From Flavobacterium agrisoli (GTDB taxonomy: Bacteria > Bacteroidota > Bacteroidia > Flavobacteriales > Flavobacteriaceae), in the NCBI RefSeq assembly GCF_016522065.1, contig NZ_JAEHFV010000003.1, positions 1 to 64,000 of the forward strand: a stretch of 64,000 nucleotides of DNA. The letters run 5' to 3'. The position numbers were made by a program, and so were the translations under genes. Positions 30,114 through 38,202 of this stretch are shown piece after piece. Positions within the stretch are counted from its first letter, which is position 1. Each line of letters starts with the position of its first letter. The notes under the pieces were generated by a model. It saw only the letters and a list, made by a program, of their open reading frames with translations, had not been told where the DNA came from and searched no databases.

Positions 30114-30753
30114 TGTGTAATTCTTTATAGTTTAAAGTTTCGGGTTTTAATTTTTTCTGAAACTCTTGTAAAAGTTGCTTGTTTTTTAATCCAGGTTCTA
30201 TTTCAAACCTACTGTTAACATCAATTGCAAAAACAGGCAATTTAAGATTTTTTATCGTAGGTATTTCTTCTATTCCGATGCCTCCACTTAAAAAAAAAGG
30301 TTTTTGTGAGGGATATTTTTTTAAAAGATGCCAATCGAAGGTGGTACCGTTTCCTCCAGGTAATTTTCCTTTGGTGTCAAACAAAAAATAATCGCATACT
30401 TTTTCATAAGGTTTTAAAACATCAAAATTAAAATTTTCATCTACAGAAAATACTTTGATGATTTCTATATTTTCTGAAAGCTGTTGTTTAAGTGCTAAAC
30501 AAAATTCAACCGATTCTTTTCCGTGTAATTGAACGGCTTGCAAATTGTATTTCGTAATTTTAGTAACGATGTTTTCAATGGTTTCGTTTACAAAAACCCC
30601 TGTTTTTTTGATGGTTTTGACCAACTCTGGAATTTCTCCTTCAAAATAACGAGCGGACTTTTCCCAAAAAATAAATCCCATGTAATCGGGTAGGAGTGCA
30701 CCTACTTCAAGGATATTTTCAGGATGTTTCATTCCGCAAATTTTGAGTTTCAT
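30103..30753 (-). CDS. trpF: Phosphoribosylanthranilate isomerase
   Basis: The 216-residue TIM-barrel enzyme starts with the family signature KICGMKHPENI, with the catalytic Cys and, later, an Asp in FLFDTKG. FFLSGGIG and AIDVNSRFE bind the phosphate. It isomerises N-(5-phosphoribosyl)anthranilate in tryptophan synthesis. Overlaps trpB by 11 bases and follows trpC after 104 bases of repeat-like spacer. Confidence 0.95.
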   Translation of the reverse strand: MKLKICGMKHPENILEVGALLPDYMGFIFWEKSARYFEGEIPELVKTIKKTGVFVNETIENIVTKITKYNLQAVQLHGKESVEFCLALKQQLSENIEIIKVFSVDENFNFDVLKPYEKVCDYFLFDTKGKLPGGNGTTFDWHLLKKYPSQKPFFLSGGIGIEEIPTIKNLKLPVFAIDVNSRFEIEPGLKNKQLLQEFQKKLKPETLNYKELHNEL

Positions 30754-30857
30754 TTTTCTATGCTTTAGGCGATAAGCTTTAAGTTTTAGGCTTTTAGTAC
30801 TTATGCTGAATTATTATTATGTGAGTTGCTCTAAGCTTATAGCGTCAAGCTTAAGGC
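30754..30857. repeat. Repeat-like spacer between trpC and trpF
   Basis: The 104-base spacer is built of short degenerate copies around AAGCTT and TTTAGGC, such as AAGCTTTAAG, TAAGCTTATAGC and CAAGCTTAAGGCTTACAG. No gene, terminator or promoter is evident. Confidence 0.5.
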
Positions 30858-31637
30858 TTACAGCCTATTTATGAATTCCGTTGCAGCCTGCCCGGCGTTA
30901 TCTGTTTTCATGAAATTTTCCCCAATTAAAAAACCTTGGTAACCGTAAGGTTTTAATTCGTTGATGGCTTCAATAGAACTGATTCCGCTTTCGGAAACCT
31001 TTACAAATTCGTTCGGAATTTGAGAGGCTAATTCTTTACTGAAATCCAAACTTACATCAAAAGTTTTTAAATTGCGATTGTTCACTCCAATCATATTCAA
31101 GGAGGGCATAATCGATTTTTCCAGTTCTTCTTGATTGTGCACTTCTAAAAGAACTTCCAGTCCTAAACTTTGAGCAAATTCAGATAAGGATTTGATTTCT
31201 TCACGTGTTAAAACAGCGGCAATCAGCAAAATTAAGTCGGCTCCAAAAGCTTTTGCTTCTAATATTTGGTATTCGTCTACGATAAATTCTTTTCGTAAAA
31301 GTGGAATGTTTACTGAGGCTCGTGCCAAAAGTAAATCATCTAACGAACCTCCAAAATATTTGCCATCGGTTAAAACCGAAATACCACAAGCGCCCGCATT
31401 TTCGTATCCTTTTACGACTTCTTCTACTGTAAAACTTTGGTTGATAATGGCTTTTGAAGGCGAACGGCGTTTGTGTTCGGCAATAATTCCGGTTGAACTT
31501 GCTTGTAGTTTTTGACTTAACGAGATTGTTTTTCTTTCAAAAAAAACAGACGATTCCAATTGAGAAACCGGAATGATGGATTTTTTGAGAACAACTTCTC
31601 TTTTTTTATCGATGATGATTTTATCTAGGATGTTCAT
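30858..31637 (-). CDS. trpC: Indole-3-glycerol-phosphate synthase
   Basis: The 259-residue TIM-barrel enzyme shows EHKRRSPSKAII (catalytic Lys and the SPSKG-like motif), LLRKEFIVDEYQI, GVNNRNLKTF and SESGISS. It closes the indole ring. Stand-alone, not fused to trpF as in E. coli. Confidence 0.96.
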   Translation of the reverse strand: MNILDKIIIDKKREVVLKKSIIPVSQLESSVFFERKTISLSQKLQASSTGIIAEHKRRSPSKAIINQSFTVEEVVKGYENAGACGISVLTDGKYFGGSLDDLLLARASVNIPLLRKEFIVDEYQILEAKAFGADLILLIAAVLTREEIKSLSEFAQSLGLEVLLEVHNQEELEKSIMPSLNMIGVNNRNLKTFDVSLDFSKELASQIPNEFVKVSESGISSIEAINELKPYGYQGFLIGENFMKTDNAGQAATEFINRL

Positions 31638-31729
31638 TTTTTTAAGTTACTAAGTTGCAGAGTTGCAAAGTTGCTAAGGTTTTGATTTGTTTGACAAAAA
31701 TAATCAGTGTAAATCGGTGAAATTTGTGT
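31638..31729. repeat. Repeat-like spacer between trpD and trpC
   Basis: Degenerate tandem units AAGTTAC, AAGTTGC, AGTTGC and AAGTTGC fill positions 31643-31675. The 11-mer AAGTTGCAGAG at 31652-31662 recurs as its reverse complement at 40541-40551. Confidence 0.55.
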
Positions 31730-32722
31730 TTACCGACTCAATTCTTTCAATTTATTTAAAGCCCCTAATCCTTTTCCTGAAAGTAAACTTTCTTTTGCTT
31801 TTTCAAATCCTTCAAAAGTCGTGCAGCCCGTTACGGTTGCAATAGCCATAGCGGCATTGGCGCACACTACATTATTTTGTGCTTCGGTACCTTTTCCAGA
31901 AATGATATTCATAAATATTTGTGCGGATTCTGTTACTGTTTTTCCGCCTTCGATATCGCTTTGTTGAATTAAATTCACGCCAAAATCCTCCGGATTTAAC
32001 ATGCGTTCGGTATCATGGGTGATGATTTTGGTTGGACCCGTTAACGAAATTTCATCATAACCATCTAATGCATGAATAATGCTAAAATCACTCTCGGTAT
32101 TTTGATACAAATAGGCATACATACGAGCTAACTCTAAATTAAAAACCCCCAACAATTGATTTTTAGGAAACGATGGATTAATCATCGGACCTAAAATATT
32201 GAAAATGGTTCGAACTCCTAATTCTTTTCGAATAGGCCCTACGTTTTTCATGGCAGGGTGAAAAAGCGGCGCGTGCAAAATACAAATTCCAGCTTCTTCA
32301 ACACATTTTTTTAGAAAACCTTCGTCATTGCTGAATTTTACTCCCAAACTTTCCATTACATTACTGGATCCCGAAATAGAGGAAACGCCGTAATTACCAT
32401 GTTTGGCTACTTTTACACCCGCTCCAGCGGTAATAAACGAGGCCAAAGTGGATATGTTAAAAGTGTCTTTTCCGTCGCCTCCAGTTCCTACCAAATCAAT
32501 GGTATTATAGTCAGATAAATCAATACGAAGGCATAATTCTTGAAGCGCTTCTCTAAAACCTGAAAGTTCTTCGATGCTGATACTCCGCATCATGTAAACC
32601 GTTAAAAAAGCAGCAATTTGACTCTGATTGTAATTTCCGTTTGAAATGTTAACCAATACTTCTTTCGCTTCTTCACGAGAAAGCCGTTCGTTATTGATTA
32701 ATCTATTAAGTATGTTTTTCAT
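31730..32722 (-). CDS. trpD: Anthranilate phosphoribosyltransferase
   Basis: The 330-residue enzyme attaches phosphoribose to anthranilate. The PRPP-binding loop GTGGDGKDTFNIST and the glycine-rich KHGNYGVSSISGSSNVMESLG are intact. Stand-alone, not fused to trpG. Confidence 0.96.
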   Translation of the reverse strand: MKNILNRLINNERLSREEAKEVLVNISNGNYNQSQIAAFLTVYMMRSISIEELSGFREALQELCLRIDLSDYNTIDLVGTGGDGKDTFNISTLASFITAGAGVKVAKHGNYGVSSISGSSNVMESLGVKFSNDEGFLKKCVEEAGICILHAPLFHPAMKNVGPIRKELGVRTIFNILGPMINPSFPKNQLLGVFNLELARMYAYLYQNTESDFSIIHALDGYDEISLTGPTKIITHDTERMLNPEDFGVNLIQQSDIEGGKTVTESAQIFMNIISGKGTEAQNNVVCANAAMAIATVTGCTTFEGFEKAKESLLSGKGLGALNKLKELSR

Positions 32723-32860
32723 TTTTTAAGTCTTAATGTCGCAAGTCAAAAGTCTTAAAGCCCTTGACTTTTGTAATTGGTGTTTGAGTTGATTTTTAAG
32801 TTTTAAAATGCTGAAAGCTTAAGTATTTAACTTTACAACTTTCAACTTTAAAACTTTCGG
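32723..32860. repeat. Repeat-like spacer between trpG and trpD
   Basis: The 138-base gap holds degenerate units such as AAGTCTTAA, AAGTCAAAAGTCTTAAAG, and TTTACAACTTTCAACTTT. No open frame or terminator is evident. Confidence 0.5.
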
Positions 32861-33427
32861 CTAACTTTTAAGCCAATTTTCTAAAATTTGTTTTCCGTTT
32901 GGTGTTAAAACACTTTCAGGATGAAATTGAACGCCTCGTACATCGTAAGTTTTGTGGCGTAACGACATAACTTGTCCGTTTTCTTCAAAAGAGGTTGCTT
33001 CTAAAACATCAGGCAAATTGGCGTTTACTACCCACGAATGGTAGCGTCCTACTTCAAATTCTTCGGCAATTCCATCAAAAAGACTTTCATCAGTAACTGA
33101 TTTTTTTACTTTGGTCGCTACACCGTGATAGACTTTGTCTAGGTTGGATAAACTTCCGCCAAAAACTTCGCCAATGGCTTGTTGCCCTAAGCACACGCCC
33201 AAAATACTTTTGGTAGGGGCATAATACGCAATAACTTCTTTTAATAAACCCGCTTCATCCGGAATACCCGGACCTGGTGAAAGCAATATTTTGTCGAATG
33301 ATTTTAAATCTTCCAATTCAAATTCATCGTTTCGGTACACTGTTACTTCACAATTTAAATCTTCTAAATAATGGACTAAATTGTATGTAAAACTATCGTA
33401 ATTGTCTATGACTACTATTTTTTTCAT
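32861..33427 (-). CDS. trpG: Anthranilate synthase glutamine amidotransferase component
   Basis: From the ATG at 33427 (MKKIVVIDNYDSFTYNL, the canonical TrpG start) the protein has 188 residues. The class-I amidotransferase nucleophile is in GVCLGQQAIGE; the His-Glu pair is in QFHPESVLTP. It supplies ammonia to TrpE. The longer frame to 33532 overlaps the neighbouring gene and is rejected. The PabA role in folate synthesis may be shared. Confidence 0.95.
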   Translation of the reverse strand: MKKIVVIDNYDSFTYNLVHYLEDLNCEVTVYRNDEFELEDLKSFDKILLSPGPGIPDEAGLLKEVIAYYAPTKSILGVCLGQQAIGEVFGGSLSNLDKVYHGVATKVKKSVTDESLFDGIAEEFEVGRYHSWVVNANLPDVLEATSFEENGQVMSLRHKTYDVRGVQFHPESVLTPNGKQILENWLKS

Positions 33428-33506
33428 TTTTTTATTTTTTATTGAAAAATTTAAAGATTGAAAAATTCTAATTTTCTGATAATCTTTAAATTCTTGAATC
33501 TTTAAA
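33428..33506. repeat. Repeat-like spacer before trpG
   Basis: Units of the type AAAGATT(G/C) occur here: TTTAAAGATTGAAAAATTC and, inverted, GAATCTTTAAATT. A related set of three AAAGATTC units lies in the gap at 40439-40557. Confidence 0.45.
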
Positions 33507-33953
33507 TTAATTTTCACGAACGTATTTTTCAATTATAGTTCGGTTGATGCCTAATTTTTCTATTTTTTCAATTCCCTTTTGAATGAGAGTATCATTTTTA
33601 ATATTGATGACAAATTCAAACTGATTATTTTCCCATTCTCTATTATTGAAAAATTCTAAATGTTCCGTGTAAATGCTATCTTTTAAACTGTATTTTCCGC
33701 CACCAGCAAAGAAAATCGCGGTACTGTCTTTTCCGTTTTTCAAATCATGATTGAAAAAAGCAAAATGAGTATCGTTGATAATTTTAATCATTTTGGTAGA
33801 AGCATCAAAAGTCGAATATGAACTGTCTTTTTCCGTAACCTCGGCCGAAATTAAGCGCCAAGTTCCTTTTAACGGAATATCATATACTTCTTTTTTGTTT
33901 TCGCAAGCCATAAATAATAAAATTGTCAGTAATAAATAAATGGTATTTTTCAT
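33507..33953 (-). CDS. Small lipoprotein, lipocalin-like (uncharacterised)
   Basis: The 148-residue protein starts with a lipoprotein signal (LLTILLFMAC, Cys at about residue 17). The body begins LKGTWRLISAEV, a pattern seen in lipocalin-like DUF families of Bacteroidota, followed by alternating beta-strand sequence. I do not recognise a function. The ATG at 33953 is preferred over 33962, which would overlap the preceding gene. It sits in the trp operon between the tautomerase-like gene and trpG. Confidence 0.65.
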   Translation of the reverse strand: MKNTIYLLLTILLFMACENKKEVYDIPLKGTWRLISAEVTEKDSSYSTFDASTKMIKIINDTHFAFFNHDLKNGKDSTAIFFAGGGKYSLKDSIYTEHLEFFNNREWENNQFEFVINIKNDTLIQKGIEKIEKLGINRTIIEKYVREN

Positions 33954-33954
33954 T

Positions 33955-34344
33955 TTAAACATTAATATTATAATTTAAGCTTAATTCATCAGCACTTTTT
34001 CCTCTAATTCCCCAATTGTATAAAGGTGTTTCAAATAAAGTTATTTCAAGATCCATTGGAGTTATTTTTAATTGATTTTCTAATTTTTCAAAAAGCAATT
34101 GATAAAGTTTTTTTTTGCTTTCAATACTTCTTCCTTCAAAAAGACTAATTTCAATAAGAGTATGTTTGGTTGTTCTTCCTTCAAAATAAAAAAAACTATC
34201 TTCCTCTATGTAAATAAACCGATGAGCCTTTTTTTCTTTTGGAAATTGAAAAGATTCAAACATACATTCGCTCAGAATTTCTGATAATTTTTCTCTGATA
34301 GGATGAAGCACTTTATGAATCCCAAAAATTTTTATTTGTCCCAT
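33955..34344 (-). CDS. Tautomerase-superfamily protein lacking the N-terminal proline
   Basis: The 129-residue protein resembles the Tautomerase_2-type family: the stretch LIEISLFEGRSIESKKKLYQ and the C-terminal ITLFETPLYNWGIRGKSA align with its beta-alpha-beta pattern. Active tautomerases use Pro directly after the initiator Met; here the start is MGQIKIFG, so the usual catalytic base is missing. It may be inactive or have another role. It follows trpE after 26 bases and is inside the trp operon. Confidence 0.65.
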   Translation of the reverse strand: MGQIKIFGIHKVLHPIREKLSEILSECMFESFQFPKEKKAHRFIYIEEDSFFYFEGRTTKHTLIEISLFEGRSIESKKKLYQLLFEKLENQLKITPMDLEITLFETPLYNWGIRGKSADELSLNYNINV

Positions 34345-34370
34345 ACTTAAATTTTTAAATCATTCAATTT

Positions 34371-35771
34371 TTAAATCCTCTCCGCCATATCAAGCGCTGT
34401 ATTCAAGGCTCTTAACTTATTGTACACTTCTTGCATTTCGCTTTCTTCGTCGGAGCTTGCTACAATTCCGGCGCCTGCTTGACAGTGCAATTGATGGTTT
34501 TTACTTAAAAAAGTTCGAATCATAATGGCGTGATTAAAATTGCCTTCAAAATCCATAAAACCGATAGCACCTCCGTAGAAATTACGATTGGTTTTCTCGT
34601 AATCTTCAATTAATTGCATGGCGCGGTGTTTGGGAGCGCCACTTAGCGTTCCGGCAGGAAACGTATCGGCAACAACTTGCATCGTGATGGCGTTATCGTG
34701 CAAATGCCCTGTGACTTTTGAAACCAAATGAATAACATGCGAAAAAAACTGAACTTCTCTATAACGTTCTACCGTTACGTCATGTCCGTTTCGACTCAAA
34801 TCATTACGCGCCAAATCTACCAACATAACATGCTCGCTGTTTTCTTTTTTATCTTCGGATAATTGTTTGGCTAGAACCGCATCCTGCTCATCATTTCCGG
34901 TTCTTTTAAAAGTTCCGGCAATCGGATGGATTTCGGCTTTTCTGTTTTTTACAATAATTTGGGCTTCTGGCGAAGAACCAAAAATTTTAAAATCGCCATA
35001 ATCAAAAAAGAAGAGGTAAGGAGAAGGGTTAATGCTTCGTAAAGCTCGGTAAACATTGAATTCGTCTCCTTTAAAACCCTGTGTAAAGCGTCGGGAAAGC
35101 ACCAACTGAAATACATCACCTCTAAAACAATGTTTTTTAGCTAAGGCCACATTATGCTTGAATTCTTCGTCGGTTAAATTCGAAAAACCTTCGCCATCTT
35201 TACTAAATTGGTATTCGGCAATATTGCGAGATTGCAGCAATTGTTCAATTTCGGCAATATTATTTTTTCCATCTACACTATGACAAAAAATATAAGCTTC
35301 GTTTTTAAAGTGGTTGATGGCAATAATATTTTGGTAAACGGCATAATACAAATCCGGAATAGACGTAGCCGTATCTTTTTTAGCAATGGCCACTTTTTCG
35401 AAATAACGAACGGCATCATACGAAATGTAACCAAACAAACCGTTGTTGATGAATTTGAAATCGTTTTTCTCAGTAGTAAACAAACGCGAAAAATCGTTAA
35501 TAATGGCTGGAATATCCGATTCGGGCGTAATGTCCGTTTTTTCAGTTAAACCATTTGGGAATGTTTTGATAATGCTTTCATTCTCTATTTTAATACTGGC
35601 TATCGGGTTGCAACAGATGTACGAAAAACTGTTGTCGTTTCCATGATAATCGCTACTTTCTAACAAAAGACTATTGGGGAATTTATCACGGATTTTGAAA
35701 TAAATACTAACCGGCGTATTGGTGTCCGCCAGAATTTGTTTGTATTGTGTTTTGAGTGAAATTGTTTTCAA
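34371..35771 (-). CDS. trpE: Anthranilate synthase component I
   Basis: The 466-residue enzyme makes anthranilate from chorismate. LLLESSD near residue 36 is the tryptophan feedback site; the chorismate-binding domain has FGSSPEAQI, HPIAGTFKRTG, FPAGTLSGAPKHRAMQLI and CQAGAGIVASS. No ATG is available: an in-frame stop lies four codons upstream, and TTG at 35771 gives the expected family N-terminus (KTISLKTQYKQIL), so TTG is the likely start. It is the first structural gene of the operon and is preceded by a complete attenuator. Confidence 0.94.
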   Translation of the reverse strand: MKTISLKTQYKQILADTNTPVSIYFKIRDKFPNSLLLESSDYHGNDNSFSYICCNPIASIKIENESIIKTFPNGLTEKTDITPESDIPAIINDFSRLFTTEKNDFKFINNGLFGYISYDAVRYFEKVAIAKKDTATSIPDLYYAVYQNIIAINHFKNEAYIFCHSVDGKNNIAEIEQLLQSRNIAEYQFSKDGEGFSNLTDEEFKHNVALAKKHCFRGDVFQLVLSRRFTQGFKGDEFNVYRALRSINPSPYLFFFDYGDFKIFGSSPEAQIIVKNRKAEIHPIAGTFKRTGNDEQDAVLAKQLSEDKKENSEHVMLVDLARNDLSRNGHDVTVERYREVQFFSHVIHLVSKVTGHLHDNAITMQVVADTFPAGTLSGAPKHRAMQLIEDYEKTNRNFYGGAIGFMDFEGNFNHAIMIRTFLSKNHQLHCQAGAGIVASSDEESEMQEVYNKLRALNTALDMAERI

Positions 35772-35811
35772 AATACTTGTTTATTTATAGTTGTTAGTTG
35801 AAATTGAATGT

Positions 35812-35845
35812 AAAAAAAAAGGCTTGTCGTGATGACAAGCCTTTT
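35812..35845 (-). terminator. trp attenuator terminator
   Basis: On the minus strand AAAAGGCTTGTC, loop ATCAC, GACAAGCCTTTT and a run of nine T form a classic intrinsic terminator between the leader peptide and trpE. It lies 41 bases before the trpE start codon. Confidence 0.92.
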
Positions 35846-35891
35846 AAATTTATAGTGTACTAATTATACCATAGGAAGCTTTGTTCACGAC
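35826..35891 (-). promoter_or_regulatory. Candidate antiterminator pairing in the trp leader
   Basis: GTCGTGA on the minus strand (35885-35891), overlapping the leader peptide stop codon, is complementary to TCACGAC (35826-35832), which covers the loop and base of the terminator 3' arm. The 7-bp pairing would prevent the terminator, as expected when ribosomes stall at the Trp codons just upstream. Confidence 0.5.
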
Positions 35892-35941
35892 TATCGACGT
35901 AAATTGCTCCACCACCATGTATTGTTAGTAATTGTTTTCAT
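35891..35941 (-). CDS. trpL: trp operon leader peptide, 16 residues with WWW
   Basis: The minus strand encodes MKTITNNTWWWSNLRR followed by TAG. Three consecutive Trp codons (TGG TGG TGG) stand at positions 9-11. Its position between a consensus promoter and a terminator in front of trpE identifies it as a transcription-attenuation leader peptide: when charged tRNA-Trp is scarce the ribosome stalls at WWW and termination is avoided. It is too short for routine gene finders. Confidence 0.92.
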   Translation of the reverse strand: MKTITNNTWWWSNLRR

Positions 35942-35960
35942 AACTGCTTTTTATTGAGGA

Positions 35961-35991
35961 CAAATATAGAAAGGTAAATTGAGTTATCAAA
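35961..35991 (-). promoter_or_regulatory. trp operon promoter, TTTG-N19-TAnnTTTG
   Basis: On the minus strand TTTG (35988-35991) is followed by exactly 19 bases and TATATTTG (35961-35968), the full Bacteroidota consensus. Transcription should start near 35955, about 14 bases before the leader peptide ATG. Confidence 0.85.
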
Positions 35992-36087
35992 CATAAATTT
36001 TCAAAAAAAATTACCGTTTCGGGTTTCTTTTGTTAGATTTTTTTGAAAAATACGTGGTTTCTATAGTTGTTTGGGCTATTTTAAATT

Positions 36088-37362
36088 TTAATTTCCGGCT
36101 AGCACATTGTTCATACGTAACCTAAAATCGGGTGTGTTTTTTAGGCTAATATCAGCAAATAAATCGGTTTTTTGAATGCTGGTAAAATCCGTTTTAAAAG
36201 AGTTAGCCGAGTACCAATTGTCTATTTCGGGGTTATATTCTGGGCTTTCGCTCACAATTTTTCCCGTGCAATTGTTAACCAAAACATCTTGCAGTTTTAT
36301 TTTTCCTAAGTTAACCGACAAATACCCCATTTTTTTATCTAGTAGCATAAACGGACTGAATCCAGAAACAACACTATTGTTCAAAGATAATTCGCTTTTT
36401 TCTTTAATGTAAATGGCCTCGCGCACTAAACCTTGTTGGTTTTCTTCCATATTAACCAGTGTCATGTTGTTGGCCGTTATTTTGGTCATTTTTTGGGTAA
36501 AATCGGCATTTTCGGCTTTATCAAAGGAGTCAATTTCAAAACATCGGGAACCCGAAATGTCCGACGAAAAAGGGTATCTAATGGCAATACTATTGTTAAT
36601 TTGGGCTTGAACGCCTTGCGTAAAATCAAAATCATCATCGGTAGTTCGGTAGGAAATTAAGTTATTCAAAATCACGTTTCCACCATAACATTCGAACGAA
36701 TCGTCATTAGAAAAACTGATTTGAATACATTCCAATTTGGTTTTGTTACCGACTCCCGCCATCGATAAACCGTTTAATTCTTTCAACGCATTTAATTTTC
36801 TACCCGAGAATTCAATGCGAACATATTTTAAAATCCCGGAATTGTCCTCCGGATTTCCGCCACCGTACTGACTAAAAGCGGGTTCTAAATTGAAATCTAA
36901 GAATCCCATACCACCAATTTTATTGATAGGAGCTTGACCTAATAAAATAAGACCACCCCAATCGCCAGGTCTTCTATTGGCTGTGTTTTTGTTAGAAGTA
37001 AAAACGATTGGATCGGTTTCGGTACCTTCTGCTATTATTTTAGATCCTTTTGTTATCACCAATGTACCACAGGTTTTTTCGTCTCCTCGAATAACGGTAC
37101 CAGGTTCAATTGTAAGTATAGCATTGTTGGTTACATACACAACACCAACTAGCTCGTAAGTGTTTTTTTTGTAAAGTGTGGTGTTTTTATCAATTACGCC
37201 CGCAATGATATTAGTGGCCTCGTTGTAATCGGTTTGCGCAGGTTTAAAATTGGTCCAAATATTCATCCAATTGGTGGCACCGAAAATACCTTTAGGTTGT
37301 TGTGCAAATAGCGTAACAGAAAAGAATAAGAAGAGCAATGTAGTGCGTAGTTTTGTAGTCAT
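36088..37362 (-). CDS. Secreted right-handed beta-helix protein, function unknown
   Basis: The 424-residue protein begins with a signal peptide ending at FAQQ (about residue 21). Its body has repeating short strands typical of a parallel beta-helix: AILTIEPGTVIRGD, GTLVITKGSKIIAEG, LKYVRIEFSGRKL, LECIQISFSNDDSFECYGG, LNNLISYRTTDDDFDFTQG. Related proteins are common in Bacteroidota as hypothetical secreted proteins. No T9SS tail or lipobox is seen, and no catalytic signature of a polysaccharide lyase is evident. A TAGCTTTG element at 37409-37416 (minus strand) may be its promoter. It is transcribed toward the trp promoter. Confidence 0.65.
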   Translation of the reverse strand: MTTKLRTTLLFLFFSVTLFAQQPKGIFGATNWMNIWTNFKPAQTDYNEATNIIAGVIDKNTTLYKKNTYELVGVVYVTNNAILTIEPGTVIRGDEKTCGTLVITKGSKIIAEGTETDPIVFTSNKNTANRRPGDWGGLILLGQAPINKIGGMGFLDFNLEPAFSQYGGGNPEDNSGILKYVRIEFSGRKLNALKELNGLSMAGVGNKTKLECIQISFSNDDSFECYGGNVILNNLISYRTTDDDFDFTQGVQAQINNSIAIRYPFSSDISGSRCFEIDSFDKAENADFTQKMTKITANNMTLVNMEENQQGLVREAIYIKEKSELSLNNSVVSGFSPFMLLDKKMGYLSVNLGKIKLQDVLVNNCTGKIVSESPEYNPEIDNWYSANSFKTDFTSIQKTDLFADISLKNTPDFRLRMNNVLAGN

Positions 37363-37534
37363 GGTAATGCCTATTAAAAAGATTATTTTTTTCGATTTTT
37401 AATTGGTTCAAAGCTAGACTTACAGTGTTAATGAATTTTAGTGACTTCGTTAGGAAAGTGTTAGTTAAAGTTTAAGAAGGTTATTTTTTATGTATTTGGT
37501 AGAAGAAAGCAAGCATTTTGTCGGCTTTTTACAT

Positions 37535-37573
37535 AAAAAATCCCCCGATAAAAAATGTACCGAGGGATTTTTA
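37535..37573 (-). terminator. Terminator of the marR-nitroreductase-yceI operon
   Basis: AAAAATCCC and GGGATTTTT form the stem; on the minus strand it follows yceI and ends in a T-run. Confidence 0.75.
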
Positions 37574-37604
37574 TTGAATTAGTAAGCTGGTTTTTTTGTC
37601 TTTT

Positions 37605-38171
37605 TTAGAAAACTAAAGAAACAGTTAATTCGAAGTCATCGTAAATCGTTTTATCACCTAAACCATCAAAGAAACTTCCTGAGTTGTATTTGATGTCGTA
37701 TTTGGTACGATCTACTTTAAAGCTTGTAGTTGCGGTATTGTCTTTTACAGCAATTTCGAACGAAACTGGTTTGGTAATGCCTTTAATGGTCAAATCAGCA
37801 GTTACGGAATAAAGGTCTTTGCTTTTTTCAGAAATGGTTTTGAAAACCAATTTTGCAGTTGGAAATTTATCCGTTCCGAAAAAATCATCGGCTTTTAAGT
37901 GCCCATTTAATTTTTGTTGGTAATCACCTGATAAATCGGTTGCGTTGATGCTCGTCATATCAACAGTAAAGCTTCCGCCTTTTAATTTATTTCCTTTTAA
38001 AACGACAGCGCCATCTTTAAATTTTACTTCTCCAGAGTGTTCTCCCGTTACTTTTTTTCCTACCCAGTGGATAGTACTTTTGCTAACATCGATTTTTTTA
38101 GTTTGCGCGTTGGCGGTTACAGCTGTCACAGCTACTACGAAGGCTAATGCCAATGATTTCAAATTTTTCAT
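37605..38171 (-). CDS. YceI family periplasmic protein
   Basis: The 188-residue protein has a signal peptide (cleavage after TANAQ) and the YceI lipocalin-like beta-barrel that binds isoprenoid-type lipids: STIHWVGKKVTGEHSGEVKFKDG, HLKADDFFGTDKFPTAKLVF and the ending DDFELTVSLVF. Its role is unknown; relatives respond to stress or alkaline pH in other bacteria. It follows the nitroreductase gene after 31 bases and is probably controlled by the upstream MarR regulator. Confidence 0.9.
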   Translation of the reverse strand: MKNLKSLALAFVVAVTAVTANAQTKKIDVSKSTIHWVGKKVTGEHSGEVKFKDGAVVLKGNKLKGGSFTVDMTSINATDLSGDYQQKLNGHLKADDFFGTDKFPTAKLVFKTISEKSKDLYSVTADLTIKGITKPVSFEIAVKDNTATTSFKVDRTKYDIKYNSGSFFDGLGDKTIYDDFELTVSLVF

Positions 38172-38202
38172 TTTTGTCTGATTTTGATTGTTTGTAAATA
38201 AT

